64,000 bases of DNA from Ilex aquifolium (GCA_951799425.1 OX637392.1:40624593-40688592); one strand, 5' to 3'. Counted from the first letter of the stretch, positions 45,595 through 56,672 are shown. Numbers and translations are program-made. The notes: a model not told the origin generated them from the letters alone.

Positions 45595-47223
45595 TCATGT
45601 GACGACTCGTGTTGGCACGAGTTCATTTGCATCATTTTTGACTACTGTGACTCCAGATTTCTTTGGTACAACTTGGGTTGGACTAACCCATTTGCTATCG
45701 GAGATAGGAAAAATTATCCCTGCATCTAGGAGTTTGAGCACTTCCAGTCTCACAACCTCTTTCATGTGAGGATTCAATCGTCGCTGCATTTGACGAGAGG
45801 GTTTTGAGTCCTCTTCAAGGTATATGGCATGATTACAAATTAACGGGCTAATACCTTTCAAATCAGCGATGGTCCACCCAATGGTGCTTTTGTGACTTTT
45901 AAGAACTTCAATTAATTGAGCTTCTTGCAAGTCTGTGATTTTTGAAGAAATTACCACTGGGTAAGATTTATCCTCACCTAAAAATGCATACTTGAGATCA
46001 GATGGGAGCGGTTTCAGTTCAGGCTTTGGTGGCCTGTCACTTGAAGATAGTGGTTTTGTACCACTTGATGAAATTTCTTCAAATTTAGGAGCCCATGTCC
46101 CCACATTGAAGGTAGGGCACTCAATGGAGTTTTGTTCCAGAGAGTCAGATGAGTCAGATTTTGACAAAGTTGATTCACTAAGATCCTCACAGAATGAGTC
46201 ATTCAGATGTGCTTGTATCAATGACTCAATGGAATTTATTTCTCCTACCTCCTCGTACTCTCTTGGGTGTTTTGCAATGTCAAAGACGTTCATTTCGAGA
46301 GTCATATCCCCAAAAGTCAATTTCATAATACCATTCCTGCAATTGATTAGTGCATTGGAGGTTGCTAGAAAAGGTCGACCAAGAATGACAGGAATTGGAG
46401 TTTCTGAATGAACTTCTGGATGAGTATCTAGAACAATGAAGTCTACAGGGAAGACAAAATTATCCACTTGGACAAGTACATCTTCAACAATACCCCTAGG
46501 AATTTTTACAGATCTATCTGCCAATTGGAGTGTGGTGCAAGTGGGTTTCAGTTCACCTAAACCCAACTGCTGGTAGACAGAGAAAGGAAGCAAGTTGACA
46601 CTAGCTCCAAGGTCTAACAATGCTTGCTTAATTTTGAAATTTCCAATGACACATGACACAGTGGGGCACCCTGGATCTTCGCACTTTGGAGGGATTTTGT
46701 GTTGAAGTAGGGCACTGGCTTGCTCTGTGAGGACGGCTCTTTTTTGAACATTTTGGCTTCTTTTGACTGTGCACAAGTCTTTTAGAAACTTGGCATAAGC
46801 TGGAACCTGTTGGATTGCATCCAGAAGTGGGATGTTGATTTTTACTTGCTTGAAAAGCTCGTAAATTTCAGACTGATTGTTTGCTTTCTGTATGCTCTTG
46901 AGTCTATGAGGGAAAGGAGCAGGAATAGAACACGAGGGTTCTTCTTCCCTTGATGGCTCTGGTTCTTGTTCAATCATGGGATCACAGTCATTTTTTGTTG
47001 CAAGTTCTGGCTCACTTAATGGGTTGGCTGGAATTGAGTCTGGTTTTGGGTCTGGAATTAGCATGTTTCTGATGGACTTGTCAATCTTTTTGCCACTTCT
47101 CAATGTGGTGCCAGTTTTGGCTTGGTCTTGTGGAGTTTCCATAGTTGATGGATTTCCCACCTGAAATTGGCCTTGTGGAGGCTTTGGTTGGGCAGAAAAT
47201 TTTCCCTTCTCATGTGTGCTCAT
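45595..47223 (-). CDS. pol: Protease and RT leader of element C
   Basis: 542 codons. An acidic linker, then the protease: QALLDLGASVNLLPFSVYQQ (active-site D-L-G-A-S, about residue 205) and PVILGRPFLATSNALINC. Then the RT leader: KSHKSTIGWTIADLKGISPL, RRLNPHMKEVVRLEVLKLLD and SDSKWVSPTQVVPKKSG. Ends at TGA before the CIDYRKL region. It is one frame off gag because of a short (about 10-nt) deletion near 47230 compared with B. Confidence 0.93.
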   Translation of the reverse strand: MSTHEKGKFSAQPKPPQGQFQVGNPSTMETPQDQAKTGTTLRSGKKIDKSIRNMLIPDPKPDSIPANPLSEPELATKNDCDPMIEQEPEPSREEEPSCSIPAPFPHRLKSIQKANNQSEIYELFKQVKINIPLLDAIQQVPAYAKFLKDLCTVKRSQNVQKRAVLTEQASALLQHKIPPKCEDPGCPTVSCVIGNFKIKQALLDLGASVNLLPFSVYQQLGLGELKPTCTTLQLADRSVKIPRGIVEDVLVQVDNFVFPVDFIVLDTHPEVHSETPIPVILGRPFLATSNALINCRNGIMKLTFGDMTLEMNVFDIAKHPREYEEVGEINSIESLIQAHLNDSFCEDLSESTLSKSDSSDSLEQNSIECPTFNVGTWAPKFEEISSSGTKPLSSSDRPPKPELKPLPSDLKYAFLGEDKSYPVVISSKITDLQEAQLIEVLKSHKSTIGWTIADLKGISPLICNHAIYLEEDSKPSRQMQRRLNPHMKEVVRLEVLKLLDAGIIFPISDSKWVSPTQVVPKKSGVTVVKNDANELVPTRVVT

Positions 47224-47231
47224 GGACTGGG

Positions 47232-48629
47232 TCAGCTTTTGAGATCCTCAAAAGATTGTGTGGTCTGGGCCTTGAAATCAATAAAAGCCTGAGTAGAACT
47301 ATTGTTATAGCTCATTTGGGTTTGCATGAATTGATTCAATGTATCTTCAAGGCTCCTTTTGTGTGGTGGTTGATATGGAGGATATTGTGGAGGTACTTGA
47401 GGTGGATGTGGTGGCCCTTGTTGATGAGGATATTGTGGAGGTCCTTGAGGTGGTTGTTGTGGACCTTGTTGCTGATTCATGGGGGTTGGTTGTGTGTTTC
47501 TCCAACTGAAATTTGGGTGGTTCCGCCACCCTGGATTGTATGTTTCAGAGTATGGGTTGGAGTAAGGCTTGTTGAAATTGGAAATGGCATTTGTTTGTTC
47601 CAACAAAACTTCTTTGAATGCCGGTATGGTCGGGCATTCCCCAGTAGGATGCCCTGTTAGCGCACAAATCCCACACACTTGTTCTGTGGGAGGGACAACA
47701 TCAACTTGATGGACCTTTTTCATCTCTAAAGCTTCAAGCTTTCGAGACAAAGTGGACATTTTTGCTCTAAGATCATCATCTTCTCTCAAGACATACTTAC
47801 CCCCTTGGAAAGTAGGTGGTTTGGCTTCTACAGTGGTAGGAGATGCTGAGTCCCACATTTGAGAACTGTCAGATATGGTATCAAAAAAATTGAATGCCTC
47901 CTCCGGACTTTTTCCCATGAACTCTCCTTGAGCCATCATTTCGACAAACTGTCGTAACCTAGTGGGCAAGGAATCATAGAAAAAACCTGCCAAAGTCCAA
48001 TTTTCAAAAGCATGGTGTGGACAAGATTGGAGAAGATCTTTGAATCTCTCCCAGCTTTGATAAAAAGTTTCCCCTTCTTTGACCGAAAAATTCATGATTT
48101 GTCTTTTGAGTGTATTAGTGCGGTGCAGAGGAAAGAATTTTCTGAAAAATTCATTCTGTAGAGCCTGCCAATTAGGGATTGAAAGAGATTTTAAAGAATG
48201 TAACCATTGTTTGGCTTTATCCCTCAAAGAGAAAGAAAACAATTTCATTTTTGTCAATTCAGAATTGTCTTGAAATGTTCCACACACTTCTTCGAAGTCT
48301 TTGATATGCAGATACGGATTTTCTGCATCCAATCCATGAAACATGGGCAATAACTGCACTGTCCCCGGCTTTACAGTAAAGAGGGGAGCATTTTCAGGAA
48401 AAATAAAACAAGAGGGGACACTATTCCTTGTGGGATGTAAGTAATCTCGCAATGTTCGAATGTTGGGTACTTCCCCCTCTCTCACATGATCTTCACCCTG
48501 CCTATCAATATTTGCCATATTGAAGTTACAAGAGTCGGCTTCTGATTTGGGTGAAGGTGGTTCAATTTGATTTACAGACCCAGAAGATTCAGCAGGCAAA
48601 TTTGGATAGAGGCGATTGGTGTCAGTCAT
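47232..48629 (-). CDS. gag: gag of element C
   Basis: 465 codons, intact. Capsid-like core at about residues 100-240 (FHGLDAENPYLHIKDFEEV, AKQWLHSLKSLSIPNWQ, SWERFKDLLQSCPHHAF, GFFYDSLPTRLRQFVEMM), a coiled region (LSRKLEALEMKKV), zinc knuckle CGICALTGHPTGEC (CX2CX4HX4C, about 325-338), and a Pro/Gln-rich tail. Starts 98 nt downstream of the primer site. In B the equivalent ORF runs on into protease; here a deletion ends it at TGA 47232. Confidence 0.93.
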   Translation of the reverse strand: MTDTNRLYPNLPAESSGSVNQIEPPSPKSEADSCNFNMANIDRQGEDHVREGEVPNIRTLRDYLHPTRNSVPSCFIFPENAPLFTVKPGTVQLLPMFHGLDAENPYLHIKDFEEVCGTFQDNSELTKMKLFSFSLRDKAKQWLHSLKSLSIPNWQALQNEFFRKFFPLHRTNTLKRQIMNFSVKEGETFYQSWERFKDLLQSCPHHAFENWTLAGFFYDSLPTRLRQFVEMMAQGEFMGKSPEEAFNFFDTISDSSQMWDSASPTTVEAKPPTFQGGKYVLREDDDLRAKMSTLSRKLEALEMKKVHQVDVVPPTEQVCGICALTGHPTGECPTIPAFKEVLLEQTNAISNFNKPYSNPYSETYNPGWRNHPNFSWRNTQPTPMNQQQGPQQPPQGPPQYPHQQGPPHPPQVPPQYPPYQPPHKRSLEDTLNQFMQTQMSYNNSSTQAFIDFKAQTTQSFEDLKS

Positions 48630-48727
48630 AAAAAAAAAAAAAAATTATTCACAATAAGGCAAAAATATACACAAAAAGAGAGGTTTTTTTTTTTTTCACC
48701 TTTTTCTAAAAAGAGCACCTTTTATGG

Positions 48728-48747
48728 TTCCCCGGCAACGGCGCCAA
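48728..48747 (-). promoter_or_regulatory. Primer binding site of element C
   Basis: TGGCGCCGTTGCCGGGGAAC on the minus strand, six bases inside the 5' LTR. Same primer type as B. Confidence 0.88.
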
Positions 48748-48752
48748 AAACT

Positions 48753-50515
48753 TGGCTTGATCCGAAATGTGTACACCCAAGTGCAGGCGGTCAAGTTGTA
48801 GTAATAATCTGGTTTGAGTCCAGAGTCGAATCCTCAGGGAACTATGGTTGGTGTTCTTTGAAGTAAATAGTGAGAAAGACTTGTAACTGGAAATATTATG
48901 ATTTTGAAGTTGTGGGAAGTTTTGGATAGAATGTAAAATTCTTTCCAATGGGTATTTTTCTAGACAAAATATAAGATGATTAAATGTAACAAACACTCTT
49001 TGGTTCGGGAATCAGAATATGTAGTTGATTATCCGGTGCATTATGTTTATGCTTTATAACTCAATTAACTCCCGTGTCAACGGCAAATTAATCGGAAGAT
49101 AGGAATGAAGTGCAATAATGGTGGACATTGAAAGTTTGTCATGAAGAGTTAGTTAGGGTACTTGCCTTGAATCAATGGATCTTTCCATGTAGGAGTCATC
49201 CATTTATCATAGAAAGATCCGTTGATTATACAAAGTACCTTTACTTTGCTAGGTGCATTCAATCACCCAAAAATCAAGTGGAGTATAGAACATTTAAGCA
49301 TAAAGGTGATACACAAACATAATGTCCGGATTAATCTTTTACATATCTATCATCCCTTCCCAAAGAGTGAATGAGGACTACTCACCCTTCATAGCTATGG
49401 TAAAGCTAGAATGATGAATGGTACTCATCCCCAAAAGGTGTTACAAAGTAAAATGCTCAAGCACTAGAAGTGAAATGCTTTAAAGTAAAATAGCTAAACA
49501 AGGAGCCGATCTTCGACAAAGAATGAGTGACTCACGTTCCACCCTTCACGGCTTTGGTAAAGCTCTAGAAAAGTGGAAGAGTTTCACTCCTCTAAGGGGA
49601 AGAAGGAAGCTCCAACAATGGAAGTAAAAGAAAACAATACTTAAATTAAAAGAAAGCAATAAATACTTGGTGTTTAATCCACAACCAAGAGATGATAATA
49701 CATAAAAGAAAACAACAACTTCTTGGTGTTTAATCCACAACCAAGATATAATAAAAAAAAAAAAGAAAACAATAACTTCTTGGTGTTTAATTCACAACCA
49801 AGATCTAATAAAAAGAAAACAACAACTTCTTGGTGTTTAATTCACAACCAAGATCTAATAAAAAGAAAACAATAACTCAAGAAAATAAATAAAGCAATAA
49901 TACTTGAAAGATGATTCAAGAAAAAGATTCAAGACCTTTGGAGTGTTTTCCACTAGGAAGAAATGTTCTTTACAAGAAAAATGAAACAAGAGAAGGATGC
50001 CCATTACAAGCCCCCAAGGGGGGTATTTATAGGCATCCAAATTACAAATATCCTAAAAGATATTTATCCTAAAATATATTTAATTACAAATATCCTAAAA
50101 GATATTTATCCTAAAAGATATTTAATTACAAATATCCTAAAAGATATTTATCCTAAAAGATATTTAATTACAAATATCCTAAAATATATTTAAATATCCT
50201 AAAAGATATTTAAATACGAATATCCTAAAAGATATTTATTTACAAATATCAAGAAGATCTTGATTTACACTTTGATCTCCCTTTGTTTTGAGCTTTAATA
50301 ATTTACACCCTATGCTTTGATAAGTTGCTCTCCATGCTTTGATAATTGGCTCCCGTCGTTTTGACGCATAAAAACCTGAAAAGAACAACATTCAATGCAT
50401 TATCCTTAATTCACACATTAACCCTAATTAGATTTATTTTGACTATTTTAACTTTATTTAATTACACAATTGACCTTTTAATTTAATTACATTTTGCATT
50501 AATTAGGGTTAATCA
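48753..50515 (-). repeat. 5' LTR of element C
   Basis: Nearly identical to 36406-38203. Substitutions noted by eye include the third base (G/A), G/C at 49328, C/A at 49527, and changes near 50217 and 50376. It has four rather than five copies of the ~50-bp unit. TATA box TGCCTATAAATAC (minus) at 50024-50036. Ends CA before the AAAAC target duplication. Confidence 0.95.
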
Positions 50516-50520
50516 AAAAC

Positions 50521-52395
50521 CCACGTGTCATCTCCTGAGTCAGAATGTAATCTTTGTGTGTAATGAAGCATGTCAGAAAGCTTTTGATAAGCTTAAAGAC
50601 ATGCTAATTTATGCTCCAATAATGCAACCCCTGACTGGACTCTTCCGTTTAAATTGATGTGTGATGCAAGTGATTATGTTGTAGGTGCTGTGTTGGGACA
50701 GAGAAAAGATAAGAAACCCTATGTGATTTACTATGCAAGCAAAACTTTGAATGATGCTCAAATGAATTATTCGACAACTGAAAAAGAATTGCTTGTTGTA
50801 GTTTTTGCTCTGGAGAAATTTCGTTCTTATTTTGTTGGTTCTTCTGTTATTGTGTTCACTGACCATGCAACATTAAAATTTTTGCTCACAAAGAAGGATG
50901 TCAAGCCAAGGCTCTTGAGATGGATACTTTTGCTCCAAGAATTTGATCTGATTATTAAGGACAAGAAAGGTGTCGAAAATGTGGTGGCAGACCATCTGTT
51001 CAGGTTAACGTATGAATTTCAGGAGGATGGACTACCAATCAATAAGAATTTCCTTGATGAACAACTGTTCACAGTCATAGAAACACCGTGGTACGCTGAT
51101 ATCGCTAATTTTCTTGCTACTGGTACGTTTCCTCCTTCTTTTACATTGATGGATATAAATAAATTTTTGAGGGAGGTTCATAATTTCTTTTGGGAAGACA
51201 CATACGTATTCAAATACTGTAAGGACCAAATCATAAGATGTTGCATCCCTAAGCACGAGAGCAGGCAGGTAATATCATTTTTCCATTCTGAAGCATGTGG
51301 TGGTCATTTCTCATCAAAGAAAACCGCTGCAAAAATCTTGCAGTGTGGATTTTATTGGCCCACACTTTTCAAAGATGTCCATGACTTTTGTCTAACATGT
51401 GATAGATGCTAGAAGTTGGGGAGCATTTCTAAAAGAAACATGATGCCATTGAACCCAATTCTAATAATTGAAATCTTTGACTGTTGGGGCATCGATTTTA
51501 TGGGACCATTTCCCCCTTCTTTTAGCTATCTATACATTTTAGTGGCTGTAGACTATGTGTCAAAATGGGTTGAAGCAATTCCATGCTGAAATAATGATCA
51601 CTGCACAGTGATCAAGTTTTTAAAAGAAAATATTTTGTCCCGGTTTGGAATTCCGAAATCAATCATAAGTGATGGGGGTGCTCATTTTTGCAATCGTCCC
51701 TTCTAGAATTTGATGAAAAAATACTTAATTTTTCATAAAATTGCAACCCTTTATCACCCACAGACTAGTGGATATGTAGAATTGGCTAATCGAGAGATCA
51801 AACTGATTTTAGAAAAAATGGTAAATCCAGACCACAAAGATTGGTCGTTAAGGCTGACTGATGCACTCTGGGCTTATCGCACTGTTTTCAAAACAATTTT
51901 GGGCATGTCTCCCTATCGATTGGTCTATGGCAAGCCTTGTCACCTACCTGTGGAATTGGAGCACAGAGCATACTGGGTCATTAAAGCAATGAACTTTGAC
52001 CTAGACAAGGCTGGATAGTCAAGAAAACTGTAGATTAATGAATTGGAAGAATTGAGAAATGAAGCATATGAAAATGCTAAGATTGCTAAATCCAGAATGA
52101 AAATTTTTCATGACAAAAACATTTTGTGGAAGTCTTTTGAACCTTCTCAAAAAGTCCTGTTATATAATTCAAGGCTCCATATTTTTCCTAGTAAGTTGAG
52201 ATCTAGATGGACTGGACCATACATTGTCAAACAGGTGTTTGGATATGGAGCAGTGGAAGTAGGAAACCCATCAAATGGTAATATCTTTACCGTCAATGGT
52301 CAGCGGCTGAAACCATGTTTGGAGGACTTTGTTAAAAATGTGAAAACCATTCTTTTAATGGATCCAGAATATTCTTCCGAGATTTGCGCCTGCCG
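50521..52395 (+). pseudogene. pol: Element B: RNase H and integrase, continued after element C
   Basis: Resumes the RT/RNase H at CHLLSQ and continues [45 protein letters not shown]. Integrase: [73 protein letters not shown]. Stops in frame at 51410, 51587, 51704, 52016 and 52031, most explicable by CAG-to-TAG, CGA-to-TGA or TGG-to-TAG relative to C. The D, D and E residues survive in the text but the protein cannot be made whole. Confidence 0.92.
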
Positions 52396-52583
52396 ACACT
52401 CAAACGGATCGGGTCAGGAAAAATTCGACCCTAGAAGCCGCCTTTATAAGGCCTCCATCCTTTTTGTCCCTTTTTCCCATTACCCGCTATTGGCCCCCCA
52501 CTCTTTTCTCCTTCTCCTTCTTCTTCTTTGTTATTCGCTATGTTCTGCAACACGACCCAGCCCCCAACAGCCCCTGCAAACCA

Positions 52584-52730
52584 ATGACTACACACTCCAC
52601 AGACACAATCCTTTACTTCATGCTTTGCATTTTAATCTTGTATTTACTAATGAGTGTTTTACTCTTGTTCGCACTTACACACAAAGATTTTCATCCTACT
52701 GGAAACCCAGATCTGCTCAAAGATGAGTAA
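52584..52730 (+). CDS. Membrane micro-ORF of element B
   Basis: 48 codons: MTTHSTDT, hydrophobic segment [20 protein letters not shown] (residues 9-28), then ALTHKDF and NPDLLKDE. Matches the 48-codon C copy in length, placement of Asp before the segment, LLM-VLL core and NPD..KD end. Lies about 190 nt after integrase. An upstream in-frame ATG (52464) would add a C/T-rich translated run that is not conserved. The intact frame in an otherwise stop-laden element is notable, though short ORFs survive by chance. Confidence 0.58.
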   Translation: MTTHSTDTILYFMLCILILYLLMSVLLLFALTHKDFHPTGNPDLLKDE

Positions 52731-52843
52731 TTTGTGTATTTTTATTTGTAGGTTTCGGCAGATGAACATATCTCTACCTTTCAACCTCATCTCCAAGATC
52801 CATAAATTGGTAAATTCAAAACATTGGGGATAATGTTCAGTTT

Positions 52844-52858
52844 AGGTTGGGGGGTGAG
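52844..52858 (+). promoter_or_regulatory. Internal polypurine-tract copy, element B
   Basis: AGGTTGGGGGGTGAG preceded by ATTGGGGATAATGTTCAG. Compare the true tract AGGTTGGGGGTG before the 3' LTR at 63588. Conserved in sequence and place with C. Confidence 0.65.
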
Positions 52859-53025
52859 AACTACAGTTCATATTTTGTGCCCATAAAGTTTTTGTTTTTG
52901 TTGTTGTTGTTGCAGTTTCTGATCATATTGTGTACCTTACCTTGTATTTTTGTATAAATTGATGATTGTGTCTGTGAGTCAGCTTCAATCATCTTTGTGA
53001 CTGGCAGACGTTAAAAAACCAGATA

Positions 53026-53460
53026 GTGAGTCTTAAAAGCTTAGAAAGTATGGATGTTAAACTTTTTTGGTTTAGTTTGGGAGTTCTACGCACTTTTTCA
53101 TCTGATGTGCATACTGTGATTATGAGAAAAGCAAGACTGGTAAGGGAAGCTGAAATCCGACAACAGCAAGCGAAACCCCTCTGTGGTAGAAACACTTTTG
53201 CTAAACGCCGTTGTGCCAAAAAGCTTGGTGCCTGTAAATAGTGTAGCAGAGTCTTTCACGAGAAAAGATATAATCAGTGTTTTGAACCAATTTCCGGTCG
53301 CACACTCGATCGATTAGACTGGATAATGAATGGGCTGAGTAAGGATTACCCTAAGACGCCATGCTATTCCGGTACTATGCTTAACCGATTTGTGCGACAG
53401 GAAAGTAGAAGAGTCACTGATGGTTCAAATGACACGGAGACAGAGGATGACTCAAATTAG
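53026..53460 (+). pseudogene. Zinc-knuckle-like accessory protein of element B
   Basis: One frame of 144 codons, with TAG at 53239 replacing the residue after CK in the zinc motif (CAG in copy 1 of C). LFWFSLGVLRTFSSDVHTVI, basic REAEIRQQQAKPLCGR, then the C..C..H..C motif ending FHEKRYNQC, then EPISGRTLDRLDWIMNGLSK and an acidic tail (TETEDDSN). Same CX2CX4HX6C spacing as both C copies apart from the stop. A likely splice acceptor (GTGACTGGCAG) lies near 53005. Confidence 0.65.
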
Positions 53461-53576
53461 ACTGCTTTCTAAAAAAAAAAAACTGTGGAAAATTGTTTTG
53501 GGGATGAAAACCAAGGGTCCGAATTTTTGTAAAAATTGAATCTTTTTGTACAAACTCTTTTGATTGAAATGAAAAC

Positions 53577-53646
53577 ATGGGCCGAGTAAGGAACATCCTA
53601 AAATATGAACCTAAAGCGTGGGTAGGGACTTATCTTGAGTCGCCAT
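53577..53646 (+). other. Conserved ~70-nt non-coding block, element B
   Basis: ATGGGCCGAGTAAGGAAC...GTAGGGACTT...GAGTCGCCAT, homologous to three blocks in C. Its ends are weakly complementary (ATGGGC and GCCAT), so an RNA fold is possible. Confidence 0.55.
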
Positions 53647-53730
53647 GAATTTTTTGATTCAGACTTGTGTATATAGCCCTCTCTTTTTGTGTATATTGAC
53701 ATACAAAAAAAACTTTTGATTTTTGATTTA

Positions 53731-53992
53731 ACGTTCGAACGCCAAATGACGTTCGAACGTCATTTGCTTGCAGTACTCAGCCTCTGATGAAGTCTCTGAT
53801 GGAAACACAAAGTACTGGGAGCTCAGCCCATTCGAATGCCAATAGAACGTTCGAACGTCATGACCTTACAGTATTGGTCTCTGACAGAACTTAAAAGTAC
53901 TGGGAGCTTGCCACGTTCGAACGTCACCAACGTTCGAACGATCTTTTTAAAATTGTACTACATACATTCGGACGTTATTAATGTTCGAACGT
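53731..53992. promoter_or_regulatory. Cluster of ACGTTCGAACGT-type palindromes upstream of an internal TATA box
   Basis: Copies near 53731, 53749, 53829, 53847, 53912, 53929, 53967 and 53980. The cluster ends about 12 bp before the TATA box at 54004. It repeats the arrangement in the LTR of the same element. Confidence 0.62.
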
Positions 53993-54003
53993 CAATTCTC
54001 AGG

Positions 54004-54012
54004 CTATAAAAG
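54004..54012 (+). promoter_or_regulatory. Internal TATA box of element B
   Basis: CTATAAAAG, about 215 bp before the ATG at 54225, with a C-rich, A-rich leader typical of plant 5' UTRs (CTTCACTCC; AAACCCTAGAG). Suggests that the downstream ORF has its own promoter. Confidence 0.6.
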
Positions 54013-54224
54013 CCTGGTTCGTCTTCTTCACTCCAAAACCCCCCAAAATTTTGAAAAACCTCCAAACCCTAGAGTGCCTTTTCATTACCCACCCCTCAAA
54101 ACACCACCCATTCTCCATTTCTACCTAAAATCAACCATCCCAAACCCACTCCCACATCAAAAATCCTCATTTTCATAAGAAAATCAAACCTTTCAAAGCC
54201 CTAACATCCCCAAACCCGAAAACC

Positions 54225-55329
54225 ATGCCTCCAAGAGTCAAGCTCCCTGCTAGGCGCATCCCAGTGAGTCAAGAGCCTAATATGGTGGAAGAAGTCATCG
54301 AGGAGAGAGAGGGGAGGCCCATTATGCAGAGATATGATCGAACCCACTTCCCCACCGCGCTCAAGGCAGACAGGTATAAGAATTTTTACCAAAACCACGC
54401 TGTAGTGTGTGAACGTGATGTGTTATTGGGTAATTTTACTGAATTGGGTATTTTGGAGAATTTTGAGAGAAGGGGGTGGATATTATACATGAGAAACGGC
54501 GGAGAATCCATGGTGGACCTAGTGCGGGAGTTCTACTCTGATGCCGAGATCATCAACGGGGCAATCCGAATGTATGTAAGGGGGGCCCATATTGATATGC
54601 ATGAGGACTATATTCGGGAGATAAGGCAAGAGGTGCCTCGAGTGCCAAGGCCCACCTACCCTCCAAGGAAGAACGTGGCTATGAATGTGGTTAGAGCGGA
54701 GCTAATGGGGATGGTTGGTTTTTCTTGGGCGGCACGGAGATTTCTTCGACAAGGGGAGCTCATCGATAAGTACAAAATGTTAAATTTGATTGCGGTTTCG
54801 AACTTTGCCCCAATCGAACGAAAGAACGAAATTCTCCCCGAGATGGCCCCGCATACTCTACGCACTTGGGAAAGGCCATAGCATAGACCTCCCCTCACTG
54901 ATCTTGACTGAGATGAAGAAGGGATGTGACGTGAAAAGAAGCTCACTCCCTTTTCGCACCTTGGTCACGAAAATGTGCAAGGATCACGGGATTAGGGTAA
55001 GGCCTGAGATGACGATACAAAGGCCAATGGGACCACTTAACAAGGCATTCTTCCGGAGGATTCAAGGACATAATGGTGCCCCCACAGCTAGACAGGAGGA
55101 GCCCTTTACCCAAGGGGTCGACGAGGTGCAGGATGAGCTCGATGAGGAGGAGGAGAGAGAGTTAGAGAGAGAGCATATGCAGAATCAGGAGGAGGCAGGC
55201 CCTAGTACAAGCACCAGCTCTCGGCGCTCACTTCGAGAGATCATGCTTAGCATCGAAGCTAAGCAAGATGAGATTCTTCGCCTTCTAAGGGATGGAGCTG
55301 GTAGAGAGGATGGAGCTGGTGAAGAGTGA
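54225..55329 (+). pseudogene. 'Putative plant transposon protein'-like ORF of element B
   Basis: 54225-54881 opens MPPRVKLPARRIPVSQEP and contains NFERRGWILYMRNGGESMVD, LVREFYSDAEIINGAIRMYV, RGAHIDMHEDYIREI and RKNVAMNVVRAELM. This order (W, EFY, VRG) fits the family annotated as putative plant transposon protein domain (PF20167), often found downstream of pol in Athila-like elements. A 1-base frameshift near 54850 moves the frame to 54790-55329: YALGKGHSIDLPSLILTEM, an acidic run (DELDEEEERELERE), and a C-terminal helix (SIEAKQDEILRLLRDG). It occupies the env-like position but shows no signal peptide or membrane segment. Function unknown. Confidence 0.72.
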
Positions 55330-56667
55330 GAGAGGGTAGATATCTGTTCTTGATAGTTGTGTGGATAAGCTTCTTATTTTGTGGTTCGTTGTGGATGTTT
55401 AAAAGTTTTTATATGTTTTGTCCCTTCTTTTGTGAATGATCTGAATCTTTTCTTTTGTATTAGAACGATGATATTTTGTGGAAATGAATGGTTAAGTTAT
55501 CACTTTTATCTTTGTAAATACATGTGTAGAATTAGCATGATATTGTTACTTGTTAATAAATAATGGAACAAATGTGGATTTTGAGACTGTTTGTTAAAGT
55601 GACTAATTACATGACCGGTTTGACACATAACTTAGCAATCTACGCTTAAAATATCAAATGTATATTGGTATTTGTTATTCTCAAGGTACAAGATGACCAA
55701 ATTTGAAAAAGGAATTGATATATAACCGACATCCCTTGAGAAACCTGACATAACTAGTGGAGATGACGAAAAGTACCATGGTAAGTTTCGAGCCTTGCGA
55801 CACTTCTGAGAGATAATCCACATTTACTCAAGTATGGTCTTTCACTCTCAATTTTTGAATAATCTCATTAAATTTGCTTTGATTGACGCAACTAAGGCAA
55901 TCTGTTGACATATCCCCTAAGAAATTTGTTCATACGACACATACATGTGCACATACTTGAGAAATGATCTTAGGCCATCTCTTTTACTTAATTTTGAGCC
56001 TTAAGCCATTTCTTTTGTAAAATTATATCCCTAGTTAACCGTGATTGAACCTTTAATGTACGACATTTTTCCAAATAGCACGTATGATTACCAAGCCACA
56101 AGAGAAGGCAGAAAATTGCCAAGAAAGTGAAAAATGAGAAAAATGAAAGAAAGAAATACCATTTCTGGGCAAAATGTCGAAAAGCTAGAAAAAAATGTGC
56201 TACATTACAGAATGAAAGGATAGCTTTTGAATACCATTGACGTCATTTCGTTAGCCACTGACCTCTTGCCACATTACGACCTATAAAAAACCCTAATTGA
56301 TCTCAAGTCTGTTGCATGCATGTGTCGTCAACCAAAAGTGGGATATGGTAAATAGTATTTCTTTAATTGCATCAATATTCTTCCATGAGATTATGCCAAA
56401 CATGATTAGTTTGTTTCCTTAAACTTCACTCCCTTACTAATTGTGCATGTGATTTTTTGATTGGCCATCTTCTGATCACATGTCCCTTGAGAGACAAGTC
56501 ACTATAATAGGATCGAATTTTTGTTGAGAGCATTCTAAGTGAGGTTTGTGAAATCAAAGCTATCCATGGAATGTGGTAGAATGAAATGTTTGTTATATAA
56601 CAATTCTTTGTTGCTAGAATGATCATTCCTACTACACAGAGAATTTCAAATAACAATGTGACAGATG
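55330..56667 (+). other. 3' UTR of element B, left of element D
   Basis: Non-coding. Contains stretches homologous (inverted) to the C 3' UTR, for example GACATATCCCCTAAGAAATTTG, the TGACGTCATTTCG area and CATGATTAGTTTGTTTCC. Ends in the CTAAT target duplication of element D. Confidence 0.65.
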
Positions 56668-56672
56668 CTAAT

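Larger units (their letters stand above)
36406..50515 (-). mobile_element. Element C: near-complete Athila-type LTR retrotransposon nested in B
   Basis: LTRs 36406-38203 and 48753-50515, primer site and polypurine tract in place, target duplication AAAAC at 36401-36405 and 50516-50520. Length 14.1 kb. The LTRs differ by only about five substitutions by eye plus tandem-repeat copy-number changes, so the insertion is recent. The coding part is complete except for one small deletion between gag and pol and two in-frame TGA codons. It is the youngest element in the window. Confidence 0.96.

Noticed and set aside
54225-54881. Retroviral-type envelope gene
   Set aside because: No signal peptide, no membrane segment and no furin-like site. 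Position is env-like but the text matches a plant transposon protein family.
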